DNA of 64,000 bases, taken from Rhynchonema sp. JSB1_4. Lineage: Eukaryota > Nematoda > Chromadorea > Monhysterida > Xyalidae. Positions 12,461-25,931 of the stretch are shown in pieces; the stretch's first letter is position 1, and every line of letters starts with the position of its first letter. Under the pieces are notes generated by a model. The model made no database searches and was not told the DNA's origin. It worked only from the letters and a program-made list of their open reading frames with translations. The stretch is taken from positions 30,582-94,581 of the forward strand of contig JASAMV010004292.1 in assembly GCA_030248065.1 (NCBI GenBank). Reading direction: 5' to 3'. Position numbers and translations under genes: made by a program.

Positions 12461-15400
12461 ATGTTCGTGTGTCCGTTTGACGAGTGCCACGCGCCATTCA
12501 GTGCTGAGCACGACATGCGGGCACATTTGGCTGTGGTGCATCTCGCGTACAAACCGTACAGCTGCAAACGGTGGGTGATTTGATGACTTTGTGAAACATC
12601 ACAGAATTTGACTTTCCAACTGCACGCTCTCATATCAGTGCTTTTACACAATTTGCACCACATTTTAGGCCCCCTAGAATCATTCCATTCTATTAAAAAA
12701 TCCAGTGAGAACTGATGTCAATTGTCAGCCACCCATTTCAGCTGCACCACTGCGTTTCCAACCGAGCAGCGATTCTTCGACCACAACAAGAAACATCACG
12801 TTGATTGTGAGCAATATGAGGTTGGGGCTTGAGCTCACTTGGCTGGTTCGACATACATATGCAAGTACTTTAATTGTGGATCACCTGGCATTCGAGTTTG
12901 TGGTCAGCTCACTCGTGTTATCATGCCCATCGGCATCGTGTTGAGCAATGAAACATCATTTACCTGGTCCCATGGGTGTGTTGGTCATAGAATAATGACA
13001 GAGATCTGGACATATTTCAGGGTGAAGTTCGATTCAATCCAAATTTGACGGTGCAGCTAAGCAAATTGGTCAATCAGTGTCGTGCTGGTGCACCGACTGC
13101 AGTTGCGCAGAAGAGACAATCCCTTGAAGACAGCATCACACGTTCAACGACACCACAAGAATTGCCATGTTAGTTTTTCTGTATTTAACTTCTTTTGAAT
13201 GGGTTAGTTGGACTGACTATATACCGGGCGTTACGCCCTTGACAAAAACAAATTTAGTTATGGAACCTTGTCAACTTTGCAGTTTTCGTGCGCAGCACCA
13301 CCCCTCCACTGCGCACCGCACCGAAGGTCAAGTTAGAGCCAGTCAGTCCGCAGAAAGATGAATTGTTGTTGAACAATGCACAAAACAGTTGGTCACTTAT
13401 CAATTATTTTTGTAACTGCGTTCCTCAAAGTTACCGCCCGCCGTTCTGAAAGAGTTGACCGTTACCGAGTCACCGAGTTGTAACGAGAGATGAGTCCTGT
13501 TTTGTTTCCATCACCCCTGCAACTAACCATGGTGTATTCAAGCCCAATAAACTAAAGCCAATGTTGCAGCCGTGACCGATGAGTCCGACGCGCCGCCTGC
13601 GTTTCGTGTCCCCGAACCCCGACCATCAGCAAGATCACAGTCCCACACGCAAAGTCCTGTATCATCGGTGTCAGACACGGAAGGATTGACAATTTTGGAA
13701 CAAATTCAGGTTCGGATAGGTAACTTTACATGTTCTGCATAGATGTTGTGAGAATTCTGTGCGAGAATAATGTTTCCTGCGGTTGTCACTTTTAACGCAT
13801 GTTTCTCTGCCTTGGCCTTCGTAAACGGATCTGGGCAGCAAGCGTACGTGTGCACGGCAGTGCGGCAGCGGTAGGACACTAAATTAGAGCAGAGTCTCAA
13901 AGTATCAACCATGAAACCTGCCTGGTCTCAATCATGTGATTTTTTATCTTTGTGAACACGTGTTTTTGCGATCTGCTGATGAGTTGATTTTGATCAGCGT
14001 AAAACCAGGTACATATGCTAGATTTCGAAATGCGCTGCCATACAATAAAATACGCCCCATAGTTAATGTCCAGTTCCCTGACCCAGTCCAAACCTGAACG
14101 TCAACCTCTGAAACATTGCGCACAGCTGCCTGGCTGACTGGCAAGCTGCACGCCTGTCTGTTGCCCTAATGTTTCAAAAGTTGATTTTCGGGTTTAGAAC
14201 TTGACATTTTTTTATCATTCTGAGCTCCATCAGCAATGACAATTGCTACAAAGGAGGGATCACAGTAATCCAAAGGCTAACAATTCAGTGCTCAGCGATT
14301 TCTCCTAAGTTACCCTTAGGTCCATAGGACTTATCACCGTCAGCAACAGAATCGCAGCCAATCTCAGTAAGCCATGGCTCTATTTAAGTGCGCTCCTGTC
14401 GCTCCACTTTCAAATTGCTTCGAGGCTTCGATGCGGCAGGCAACCATGTTCGCGCTATGAACTTGACATTAACTATGGTCGTAGTCTATTGTACGGCAGC
14501 GAATTTAGAAATTTACTATAGCTGACAGGAAACCTGATGCAAACGTAGTTTTGGCAGTTAATTGGTAAATCACTAATAAAACTTGTGAGGGTCACGTAAC
14601 AAAGGCTGGACTGGCCTTGAATCTTGTTCGTCTGCTTATTATGCTATACACTATTTAACGATGATGGTCTCATTTTCTTTTCGAATTTCAGTCTGAGAAA
14701 CCATCCGCAAGAGCAGCGCAGTGCAACGTGTGCGGTCTGCCTGCAAATCCTTCACACGACAAAGTGCACGATCCAACTGACAAAACGCTCAAATGCAACA
14801 TTTGCATCGAGGTCTACTTCCCGCATCATTGCGCAGCTGACAGTCATATGAAACGTCACCATGTTGGGGTGGAGGGCGCCTTGGCCGTTCCGATTAATCA
14901 GTCTTTCAAGGTCGGTACGAGCACCGAAACGGACTGCGACATATAGGCCCCCATGGTGGTGACCTGGTCATTTATAAAGTTGACACTGAGGATGACTTGG
15001 TGCACCGTGTCATTTCTGATCGTAAACTTAGTTCCGCTTTCAGCCCGACACAGCCCAACCCAGTTCCGTTGCCAATCTGTGCTCAGTGTGTGGCCTGCCT
15101 TCGAGCAGCTCGCACTCACGAGCCCACGATCCAACGGGCAAAACACTCAAGTGCTCCATTTGCATCAAGGTCTATTTTCCGCATCAGGGCGCAGCTGACA
15201 GTCACATGAAACGACACCACGTTGGGGTGGAAGGCGCTCGGGCAGTTCCTTCCGACAGCAAAACGCGTGAAATGAAGGTTGGTCTTCGACTCACATTTTG
15301 CATGAACACAGGCACAAGGTACATGCATAAGGATTTGGGATCACAATTTCTTGGTCTGAAAACGGTTAGAATTTATGGTAGCAAAATAAGTAAGTTCTTC

Positions 15401-18400
15401 TGTACTTAACTTAACGTTCCCACACGCTTTATTGCGTTCCTTCGGCTTCCATCTTCATTCAGAACACAACTTCTTGACTGTTTTTGGGTTAAATTAAACA
15501 AGCGTCATGGATCGTCGGCTCATTGGATATGCTTCTGACCCGGAATAACCAATCAAACTTGGGTGTCTCAATGTGAGAAACATACAAACACTGGCGACGC
15601 AAGCACGAATCGGCCTGGGAAATTTGCGTCCACAAGTCGAGCTGATGTTTCCAAATCTCGTCGGTCAAAAATGAAGGAATGAATGATTCGATGGCAAACC
15701 GACCCTTTATAGTCCTCACGCGAAGGGGGATTATGAAATTTTACAATGTGGAATTCACATTCGTGTTATGTCAAATCCAATGGGCATGTGTGTACACTTG
15801 TTGATAGAGACAAGAATAATTCTTGTCTTTCGTATCAGCAACCATGCATAGATACCCGGCCAGCTGATTACAGCAAAACGTCATTCTCGTTTAAAACATC
15901 AGCACACAACCTGGAATCACTCGTCCATGAATTACTCCTTTGGTTCAACTTCCAGCCGCCCCAATAATACCCTGCTGACCGTTCAAATCTAGTGTCACTC
16001 ATAAGCATATATTAGCGCAGTCCTCTTGTGTCACGCATGGCCCATTGACACTGCTGTGCACTGCGATTAAGAAGCCGTAGTTGTTTGAGCTATACATACA
16101 TTTCTTTATTTGAGGATTGCACAACATCAACCCCCAAAGCACCCACCCCGTCCACGTGCCCAATCTGCGCGCAACCCGATTCCCCGTCGCATTTCGCTTC
16201 AATTCACGACCCTACCGATAAGACGATGCAGTGCGCACTATGTGAACAGGTTCCTGTTTGTTCCAGACCCACGGGTTGCTGTTTTGTTCTTTTTCTTTTG
16301 TTTTTTCCTTGTGCAAAAAGACGGCGATGGGCATGATGTGAAAAATGTGCAACAAATTGTGCCGCGCACATGTTGCAGGCCTACTTTCGCAATTGGTCCG
16401 AAGTGCAAATGCACGTGCAACAATTTCACAAGGAGGAACGACCTCGGATCATTCCCACGAGTGGAAACGAGCTGAAATCGTACCAGAAGCAAGTCGTAGA
16501 TCAAACGCAAATTCAGTCAACTGCTTCTCAAACAGAGGTATGTGTTTTTCACCCATTTTCGATTTCGCCATCGTAATTTTACGTTTCAAGACTCAAATTT
16601 TCGTCCTTAGGGCGCCCTTAGTCATAGTGGAAAATGGAAATGGAAATGAAAAAAAAATCTATACATGTATGTCTAAGTTTTCCATTTCCACTTTCCAATA
16701 TGACTAAGGGAATACTGGAAAATGGAAAATGGAAATGAATAAAAACGTTTTCTGTGTGAAATCTGACCAATCAGCGGCCGAGAATTGAGTGGAACAGAAA
16801 TTGTTTTTGTCACATGTCAAAACATGACTGCTGCAGGAAATGTTTTATTTCATTGCCATTTTCCACAATGACTAAGGGCCACCTTAGGAAGAAAGCAGTC
16901 AATTGCATCATGGCTTGAAGCACCCGTTTTTGAGTTGCAGTACATGATGAGAATCTTTGGAATTGCACAAAATGCGGCTGGTCTTGTCAATAAACAACGA
17001 GAATACATTCAGGTGGCCGCCGAAAACGTGGGTGGGAAACCAATTTGTGAAGTGTGCTCATTTCCAATGCGTGGCGCGGGCGCACACGACATTCGACACG
17101 ATCCGACTAACAAAAAGTACCGATGCAGCGTCTGTCCCCGGACTTACTTCAGAGTTTGTAGTGATGCCCGAAAGCACAGTCGGCTGGATCATCACAACGC
17201 AAAGGCAGAAGTGATCAATGTATGTACGTTTTTGTGATCAGTTATATGAAAAGTGTTGCGACATGCAGAGATTGTTACCATAGCTTTGATACTGGACTTC
17301 ACTTATACACTTGGGTTTTGCTGCTTACGGCGCCCCAGAAGAAAAGAAGAAACTGCCATATTCCACTGTATGCACAAGCACAAGTTCGCGCCTGGGCGAT
17401 GCCTGGTTTGTTCCCGTGCTTAAGAAGAACCGGTCATGTGCCAACGTTTTGGCGGACATTGTTTTTATATAAAACGTCTATGCCTTAAAATCAACGAGCC
17501 GGACATGTCAATGCGTGCACTGGTTGCACATTGGATTGCACTTGTACACTGCGCGTGTGTAAGACTGCGTGTAACACTGAGTGCATTGCAATAATAGGGT
17601 TTTCTTAAGTACGGGAACCGCTGAGGCACGGACTTGTACACACCGAGGACTTTTTCCAGATGAAATTCAATCGAGTGGTGAGCAACGAAAACGTGTGCCA
17701 AACGTGTACTCGAACGGTTTCGAACCTGAAACTGCACGCCGGTCGACACGATCCGACCGATAAGCGATATGAATGCAGATGGTGCGCGCGAACATATTTC
17801 AAGCATCGCTACGAGGGTGAGCGGCACGCAAAACGATGTCATCGACGACAGGGTGGCGACAGCATTGTGCAACTGGCGGTCAACGTTCAAGCCAACAAAC
17901 TGCAAGACAAGGTTCACATCAAAACACAGTTGATGCGTTCGAGAGTGCATTACAAGAAGAAGCCTCACAAATGTGCCGTCTGCGGTGCGCCAATGTCGAC
18001 CCCAAACCTGCACGACAACATACACAATGCCAACAACAAACGCTACCAGTGCACCGTGTGTGTGCGCACGTACTTTCACAAGTTGACTGCCGTCCGTGCA
18101 CATCACAGACTTCGACACGGCTACAGTTCGAAAGTCAAATACCGCAAGCTGGTCACCGGGCAATCGTTCGACATCACAGACATGCCTGTGTCAACAACCA
18201 ACAAGCACAAATGCAGAGTGTGCGCCAAACCTATCAGGTGAACTTACAACTGCACTCTCAATGCCTATGTTCTGTTGATGTTTCAGAATCTCAAAATTGA
18301 CCGACATCAGGCATGGTGGCCGGTCCGGCTTTGCCTTGGTCATTTCACGTTCTTGCGCATTTCGGAACTACTAAAGCTCGCGGCCACCCCCTGAAACTAC

Positions 18401-20466
18401 CGTAATCCTTAACCTACCGTAACCAAACTTCAGTCACGTTACCTACAGACCCACACACACCCCCTTGTGCAATTTCAGTCGAATCGGTCAACCGAATCGG
18501 CCACGGCCGATCGCCATCGGAGGTATCGGGGCAAATTTTCAAAGTTGCTCGAAATTAAACATTAGCACCTCTATCATGTTCAGAATTTCACGCTGAATCC
18601 AAAAATGTTAGTCTCATTGAAATCAGATCACGCACGAAAACTTTACAGCGTGTGTTACATGTGAACAGCAAGCGGCTTGATATTCTGCCAACACGCCAAC
18701 CAATCAGCGACCAGCACAGGCAGTGGTGACCTTGGGTGTGGTGTGCGCACTGCCTGTTGTGACTGTATGTGCACTGTGTGTTGCATGTTGTTATACCATG
18801 CTGCTGAGTTACCAACCCCACCTTTGGTCTGCGGACCACTTACCCAAACCCAACGGCCCTCTTCAGGGCCACCCAGTCCAACCATGAGTTGTTGCTATGG
18901 GCAACAAATGCATGATACGCATGATACACACATGATGTCACACTTACTAACATATCTTTTTTGTTCGTCGTCGGATTTTAATGAGACTAACATTTTTGGA
19001 TTCAGCGTGAAATTCTGAACATGATAGAGGTGCTAATGTTTAATTTCGAGCAACTTTGAAAATTTGCCCCGATACCTCCGATGGCGATCGGCCGTGGCCG
19101 ATTCGGTTGACCGATTTGACTGAAATTGCACAAGGGGGTGTGTGTGGGTCTGTAGGTCACGTGACTGAAGTTTGGTTACGGTAGGTCGAGGATTACGGTA
19201 GTTTCAGGGGGGTGGCCGCGAGCTTTAGTAGTTCCCGCATTTCGAGATTTACCAATACCGCATACTCCCGCCAACCGATGATAAGCTTCAGGCTGTTCGA
19301 AATTTAAATCTCGAACTACATACGTACCATAAGGTGAGAATGACCAAACAACTTTGATACCGATTTATAATTTTTCCAAGACATCCGTCACAACACGACA
19401 CCTTGCACAACCCTATTAACAAGACGCGCAAATGCACAATGTGTACTGAAACGTACTTTTCGAATGGCACACAAGCCGTGCAGCACCGTCTCCGCTATCA
19501 TAGCAACGACAAAACTGCCATAGTGTTGGTACGTTTGCGCCTGAAACATTTACAGCTTGCTTACCGTGTGTGCCCTGATTTCTCAAAGACTACTGTCATA
19601 AAAAACTTAAACCACGACCATTCAAATTGAACTTCGTGCCTTCTGTTTCTGAAGCTCAGGATTAGACCGGAGATAAAACGCGCCCAAGCTCAACATTTGG
19701 ACCCTTCGAAAACGTTAGAGACTAAATTATGTAGTCAGATCAGATCTGCTCCCGCATCGGATCGAATACCATCGCACCCAAACTTCAGCTGTCCACCAAC
19801 GACATCATTGTCGGACCCAGATCAACCAAACGTGCCAAAATCGATCATTCCCCGACATCGACGGACCCCGACAAACCGGCCTTAGACTTGGAGGATGACC
19901 TGCCCTTGTCACGGTTCGTGCCGAAACGCAGGTCAAAGCCGCCCAATCGGCTATGTCCAATTTGCAATCGGTACACAGGCGGTGCACATAGGGGCATGCA
20001 CGATCCGACCGACAAACAGTTACAGTGCACCATTTGTCCCGAAACGTATCTGAAAACGTACAGTCATTCGTACGACCACGTCAGACGCCATCACAACGGA
20101 TCCAACGTTCAGACGATTATGAGAAAATTGGTGGGTCACGGACAGAAGACGGCTACAAGTTCTAGAAATCAGCGTTAGTCGTGTTTGTGATCATGTGCAT
20201 ACCGGATTCACCTACACGTCATTATGGTTATCATAGCATCAAAACAAAATTAGTATTCATTGGGTCGAGGCACTGTAGTAATGTGCTTCTTGGTTGCCAG
20301 TTGCGTGTGACCTACTACTTTTCACAAGCGAGCGATGCATTCGGGCATCGTCAGTGCGAATGCAGAACCAGTGTTTGGAACGTGTCTAAATCTTGTTTCC
20401 TTTCAGTCCATCGACATCACCGCCGTCTCATTCGACAATCGGCAACCAGTCATACACCAGCAATGA
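12461..20466 (+). CDS. Multi-zinc-finger protein A (14 exons)
   Basis: Probable nuclear DNA- or RNA-binding protein of unknown target. Exons: 12461-12570, 12742-12820, 13021-13168, 13283-13387, 13570-13709, 14692-14910, 15044-15277, 16115-16249, 16379-16537, 17013-17219, 17660-18237, 19381-19528, 19735-20130 and 20407-20466; phases agree and give 905 residues. Exons 1-2 encode two Cys2His2 fingers (CPFDEC..MRAH, CKRC..H..H). A disordered linker with KVKLEP follows, a possible SUMO site. Then come about eight paired modules of form C-x2-C-x7-10-H-x3-H-x8-C-x2-C-x13-H-x3-H with HDPTDK spacers. A KRAKID basic patch near the C-terminus looks like a nuclear signal. Exons 6 and 7 are a tandem duplicate. 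The starts of exon 13 and the last exon are the least certain; reading through exon 13 would end at 20178 instead. Confidence 0.82.
14017..14522. mobile_element. Element with ~60-bp terminal inverted repeats in intron 5 of gene A
   Basis: The left end (GCTAGATTTCGAAATGCGCT) and right end (ending TTTACTATAGC) are reverse complements over about 60 bp, sharing CATAGTTAATGTC. The inner 150 bp resembles, in inverted orientation, the element at 45228-45432, including a GGGCAACAGAC block beside TTTTGAAACATT. No clear target duplication is visible. Confidence 0.6.
16610..16883. mobile_element. TTA-flanked MITE (PIF/Harbinger-like) in intron 9 of gene A
   Basis: A 274-bp element with ends GGGCGCCCTTAGTCATAGTG and CACAATGACTAAGGGCCACC, flanked by TTA (16607-16609 and 16884-16886). 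The GTGGAAAATGGAAATG block occurs internally in both orientations, so a half-copy or internal duplication is present. It is non-coding. Confidence 0.78.
18364..19235. mobile_element. 872-bp element with ~260-bp inverted arms and 8-bp duplication
   Basis: The element occupies most of intron 11 of zinc-finger gene A. It begins GGAACTACTAAAGCTCGCGG and ends with its reverse complement. The two arms (about 18364-18623 and 18977-19235) are nearly identical. The flanks carry CGCATTTC on both sides (18356-18363 and 19236-19243), an 8-bp duplication as made by hAT-type transposases. There is no transposase frame. It separates the two halves of one paired zinc-finger module without affecting splicing phase. 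Confidence 0.88.
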
Positions 20467-20885
20467 AACGTCACGCAATGACGATAACAACGATTCCTCG
20501 TTTCCGCTTATTTCTAATTGGTGGGAAGTAAACGGATCATGGTTTGATCAAAATCAATGTTTGGCAATATTATGTTCTTCTGTTATACTGTATGTCACTG
20601 AAAACTGCACTTTTTGAATTCCACAATACTTGTGCAACCTCTTGTCACTATTATTTCTTCATTATTTTATCAGCATAATTATCAACCATGACAGTTGATT
20701 CACACAAGGGTATACTAAAATCGTGCAGTCAATAAAATCTAAATAAACCTATAAATTCTGTATTTCGTTCCATGAGCGTGAACCTCGCTCAGGCGCATCT
20801 GCTTGCTATTTCTGGCATTTTGTTATTTTTCGATGTTCCCTGTGATTGTATTACTCTATTCAGGATATATTTTCTGGAGCTCGAA

Positions 20886-23800
20886 ATGTTTGTTTGCCCG
20901 TGTGACGAGTGTTTCGCGTCTTTGCCCACCGATGCCGATATGCGGGCACATTTGGCTGTGGTCCATTGCAACAACTACAGACCGTACACCTGTAAACGGT
21001 GGGTGCACAATCATAATGTTGTTGGATTTGGTCACTCTTGTTATCGTACCCATTGGTTTGGTGTTCATCCAAAGGACAGCCAATTTGCTGAAGCTTGATT
21101 GGAATGTCAGAAAAGTTTTGCGAGTTTCCAACAGTAGGTTTTTTTCATTGGCTAAAATTTCCGTTTTAATTGGTTCTTTTTTTTATCATGCCCACTAGAA
21201 TGCAATGGAATCAGTCGGTCTTTATTCGATTGTCTGTGGCTATTACAACTTATATGGGATACCTTTTTGCAGTTGCACGAATGCGTTTCCCACCGAACAG
21301 CGTTTTATCGATCACTACCACAAACAACATCCCGACTGCTTGGATTTTGAGGTGGGTCCTGAAATTTTGGCCACAAAAAATTGGCAAAAATGAAAGTTTG
21401 TATTGAATTTCATTTTGTGCAGGGTGAAGTCGTATTCAACTCCACGGCCATGACCAAACTGGGGCAACTCGAACTACAATGTCGGCAACAATCAAAGAAA
21501 CCGACGGCCCCTGTGCGACCACAAGACGAAAAGGTGCGCATTTGTAAATGTTGCAATGTCTACAGCTATTACCGGTAGTGCTATACGCGTAAGCAATTGT
21601 AGAAACGCGATCAACACGACTAAATGTCGGTTCTGCTTTGGGAGGCTCAACATCTGGTGGGCGTACCTTGCTTATATGCTCGTAGCTGACAAAGTTTGAC
21701 ACTGACGATGTCCATGCGCACCAGCAGTGAAATAGGCATGTGTTTCACACAGGTCATTGACCGTTCTGCGTTGAATGAGGATCTCCAATCTGCCATCGAT
21801 CAGTTCAACGGTCGCACAATGCCCATGACACAGGATATGCCATGTTAGATAGAACCCATTTCGATTTTTGTTTTTTATTTCTCCTTCAAGGATCCATTAT
21901 ATCTGCCATCCGATCAACATCAATTCCCATTTGCATCATTTCTTTCAGTCTCAGTCGACAGCACATCAAACCGCCATAATCCCACGCTCGTCAGCGAATC
22001 AGTGACGAAATCGGAGCCAATTGATGCGGATGAGGCGATCGAACCAGGTGGATATTTTCATGTTCATTTATGTCCAAACGTTTCATTGAAGTACAGTTCC
22101 AGGTGCAATTCTTGGCTGAAAGTTGAAGTCGCGTACATGCGCGTGCACGCGACTTCCTTGGTGCTAAAACATAGGCAGTGCACGCCAGCGCACGCGCAAT
22201 AGTCCGCGTGCACGCGCGTGCAGGCGAAGTTACTTCGATTTTTCCCTATACTTTGTACTGTTTCGCACGCGCGTGCACGCGACTTCAACTTTCAGCCCAG
22301 AATCGCACCCGGTACTGTAGACCAGTTGTACGTTCAGCTGTCGACCGCGCACCTGCTGATCAGCCAGATATTCCATCACAAATTCGGTCACAGGGTGCCG
22401 GCCGCTCACGCGACTCTGGCCAATCATTGACGAACTGTTTGACAAAGCTGTCAAACATGGTCAGAATATTTTGGATGTTCTGCCATTTTATGAAAATGCT
22501 CGCTTCAAACAAACCAAATCAATAATATTTCCAGAGCGAGCAGAGTGTATCAAATATTGAAACATCGTGTGCCGAAACCCAACCGCCTGCCAAACGAGCT
22601 CGACGCGAGTCGGTGAGACTTCGATCTTTGGATAGACAATCGGTTGGGCCGAAATCTAGTTCAGTGGTTAGTGTGACATTTCACATTTATACTGATGCCA
22701 ACCTGTGTTCTTTTGAAAAATGTCATATTTACTTGTTGTTTCATCGCAATATAAACGCAGGTCGATGTTTCAAGCAAGCCCTCCTGCACGCTGTGTGGTT
22801 TGCCATCCAATGCCAAGCACGCGATCGCACATGACCCAACTGGCAAAATACTGCAATGCTCGATTTGCATCGAAATCTACTTTCCGAGCCGAAATGCGGC
22901 CGATTGTCACATGCGAAAATATCACAAAGACGTAAAGGGTGCAGTGCCGGTGCCGTTCACTGACGAGTGGAGCGGTGGACAGGTTGGTGCACTGAGGAGG
23001 ACTGGTGCACCATTGGAACAAAATTATGAAGAACTAGATAATCCCGCCAGACGACGAGGAATGGAACATACATAGCTGCTATTTGACGATGTGTTTTTAC
23101 AGCAATATGAACCATAGTTGCCTTTTTGACATGCTTGTACATACATAGATGCGTGTGCACCAGGTCCTCAGCATTGCGATTGCACCAAATAACATCATTT
23201 TCAATGAACTGTTGATTGAAATCTTCCATGTAAAACTAAGCAGCCGTAATTGTTTGAGCTACATTTCTTTGTTTGAGGATTGCACAACGCCAACCCCCAA
23301 AGCACCCACCCCGTCCACGTGCCCAGTCTGCGCGCAGCCCGATTCCCCGTCGCATTTCGCATCGATCCACGATCCGACCGATAAAACGATGCAGTGCTCA
23401 CAATGTGAACAGGTATGGACTGATTTGCTGAGGTCTGGTGCTGTATACATGCTTCGCCATAGCAAGTTTTGCCCCATTCATAGGTGTACTTCCGAAGGTG
23501 GCCCGAAGTGCAAACCCACATCGAGTTGCACCATCCGCTTGTTAGGCCCCTTATTGTGCCGAGTCTGTCCTTGATCACCCGCAAACGCCTGATCCTTGAA
23601 ACGGAACCAATTCAGGTGGCCCCTGGTCCATTTCAAGAAAACGATAACCAGGTTGCGATGGGGCTTTTTTATTTGGACTGTGACTATTCAACCGTCGTGA
23701 AATAATTTTCACATCCGCAGCTCGCTCGCACTGCAACGACAAGCACCGCGGCCAATGGTGCCACAAGAACAGCTATAAAGCAGGTGAAACGTCGTGCCGA

Positions 23801-25931
23801 TACCAGATACGAATGCAGCGAGTGCCATGAAACATTTGGCCATGGCGGCACTGGCAAACGGCACGTGCGCAAATGTGGCCCATCGGCCAAACTACTTAAT
23901 GTGCGTGTTGGGCTCCTATGCATTTTATGATAGGCGACAGTAGCAGGACTCGGAGACACCGATGGCAATCGACATGATCGTTTTCAAGAAAGCTCACACA
24001 CATTTTTACGTTCTTGCTTCCCTGACCATGCGTGTCATGCGCAAAACAAAATGGTTCGGGCAGTTACTGACTGCATTCCTGTCACGTGAACGTCTACCTT
24101 GATGTTTTCAGCGGCGCACCAAATACGAACTGGGAGACGTGCGAAATCGACATCGAGCTCGTGGCCCTACCCGCTCATCACTATCGTTTGTGTGCAAGAC
24201 GTGCGGCCAATTGATGCCAATTTCGCACGGCCACGATTCGCTGCATGATTCGACCGACAAACGATTCAAATGCAGTCTCTGCCCCGAGACGTACTTTCGC
24301 AATTTCTCTCGTGCGACATCGCACAATCGTCGCTGTCACAAGGACAAGCCAAACTGCAATGTTATGGATGTGAAGGTGAGAAAAACTAAGTAACCAGTGC
24401 TTCTCGGATTGAAATATGTACATAATAGGTTATGACATCAGCATTATGAGAACAATGGTTGAGTTTGCTTGTTGGCAGCAGGACTGGGTTCGTGCCCCAG
24501 TGGAAGAAAGCCATTTTTTGTTCACAAAGAATTTTGGATTGAACATGCGCTCCCCCTTGTCATTATGAGAGCCTATACATTTTTGTCAGTCATCTTGCAA
24601 TCTCCAGATTAAGCGAGCGGTAACGGCTTTGGCAGTTCCAGACCCTAATTATTTTTCAGACCGGTTTGCCAGTCCAAAAGCGACCAAAAATGGCGTGCAG
24701 CAACAAATACGGCTGCAGTGTGTGCTCATCATTATTTTTCACCACGACCATCGGCCGCAAGCATATTGAAACATCAGCTCACCACCAGACGGCTGATCTG
24801 ATCAACGTGCGCGTGGTAGATACGCAGCTGGCTTTTTGATGCATTGTCAAATGGCATGAGGATGCTCGCTACTTGATATACATAGACCTTGTTTTTGTTA
24901 TCATGCCCATTGACTCTCGGTGTGTTGCATTGACAAACCAGGCATTGGCCCCAGCTGATGTGGCCTACAGTAATATATTCCTACGCACAATTAAGATGGG
25001 GAAGCTGGTACCCGTACCGTACCTCATCAATGTTTCAGCTGCGTACGAATCGTCCCGTCGGTCACCCAGACAACAAAGTGATCACGTGCAAAATGTACCG
25101 ACGACAGCCAACTAAACAGCTCGCACGAAAACACAAAGCGATGCACGATCTGGCCAACAAAACGCACACGTGCACAATTTGTCCAAAGACCTATTTTGCG
25201 CGCGCTCAATTGGGATACGCTCATGCACGCAGAATCCACTCGGGAACACCTGGCTGCATTGTCGAGTTGAGGGTAAGGGATGTTGTGTCGCAACTTGAAC
25301 TCGACGAATATCTCTTATTGTCGGTGGTCGTACGATTGGGTGTCATTCACAGTCTACCTCATAAAATGTGTTGAAGCTCTGTCAATACAGTTATTATTTC
25401 TGACGAATTTATGGTTCCCAACAAGTAGTGAAGAGTGAATATTCGTCATCGTGATCGAAAATATCGCGTCACTGCGCAGGGGGTAAACTGTCTGTACTGT
25501 ATTGCAGCCCAACCGTCAACCGACACCCAGCAACCATCCCCCACCAGCGGTCAAACGCGCCAAACTTGAAGCACCAGCCAGCAACAACATACCCAAAAGC
25601 ACATCTGACTCGGATGACGACACCCCTCTGAGTCAACTGGTCACCGGGCCCCCAACACATTCCAAGACGTCGACGAAACCTCCCAACCTGGATTGTCTCA
25701 GGAGCGTCGCTGGTGACTCGCTGACCCCCCAGCCAGTGCAACACTCACACAAGGGGACATTGTCGTCGGTGAACGCAGCCAGCAGGTGAGAAATCGCGCT
25801 TGGTGCAACCACGCTGACACGGTTCTGTGAGTGTCAACAATTTTAATTTGTACAAAGTTAATGTTTATTTGTTAAACGTTTTGAACGTTTATTTCGTCTT
25901 CAGTAAGTACGGTCAGAAACTCACCGCCTGA
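20886..25931 (+). CDS. Multi-zinc-finger protein B, paralogue of A (16 exons)
   Basis: Starts 420 bp after gene A and repeats its plan. Exons: 20886-20998, 21273-21351, 21423-21533, 21753-21843, 21949-22047, 22296-22459, 22535-22612, 22761-22982, 23278-23412, 23484-23615, 23721-23900, 24112-24375, 24660-24806, 25039-25272, 25508-25785 and 25904-25931, giving 784 residues in one frame. Exon 7 might instead extend to about 22669. Exons 1-2 form two Cys2His2 fingers that match A. A linker with VTKSEP and a KRARR basic patch follow, then four paired modules and two single CxxC units (exons 11 and 13). In exon 14 the first Cys pair is degenerate (CKMYRR). The C-terminal region has a VKRAKLE patch and an acidic SDSDDD stretch, as in A. 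It is probably nuclear; target unknown. Confidence 0.82.
22114..22297. mobile_element. 184-bp inverted-repeat element supplying a splice acceptor in gene B
   Basis: The ends GGCTGAAAGTTGAAGTCGCG and CGCGACTTCAACTTTCAGCC are exact reverse complements, followed inward by GCGCGTGCACGC-type repeats. The AG that phase requires as acceptor for exon 6 (22294-22295) lies within the right end. No convincing target duplication is visible. Confidence 0.72.
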
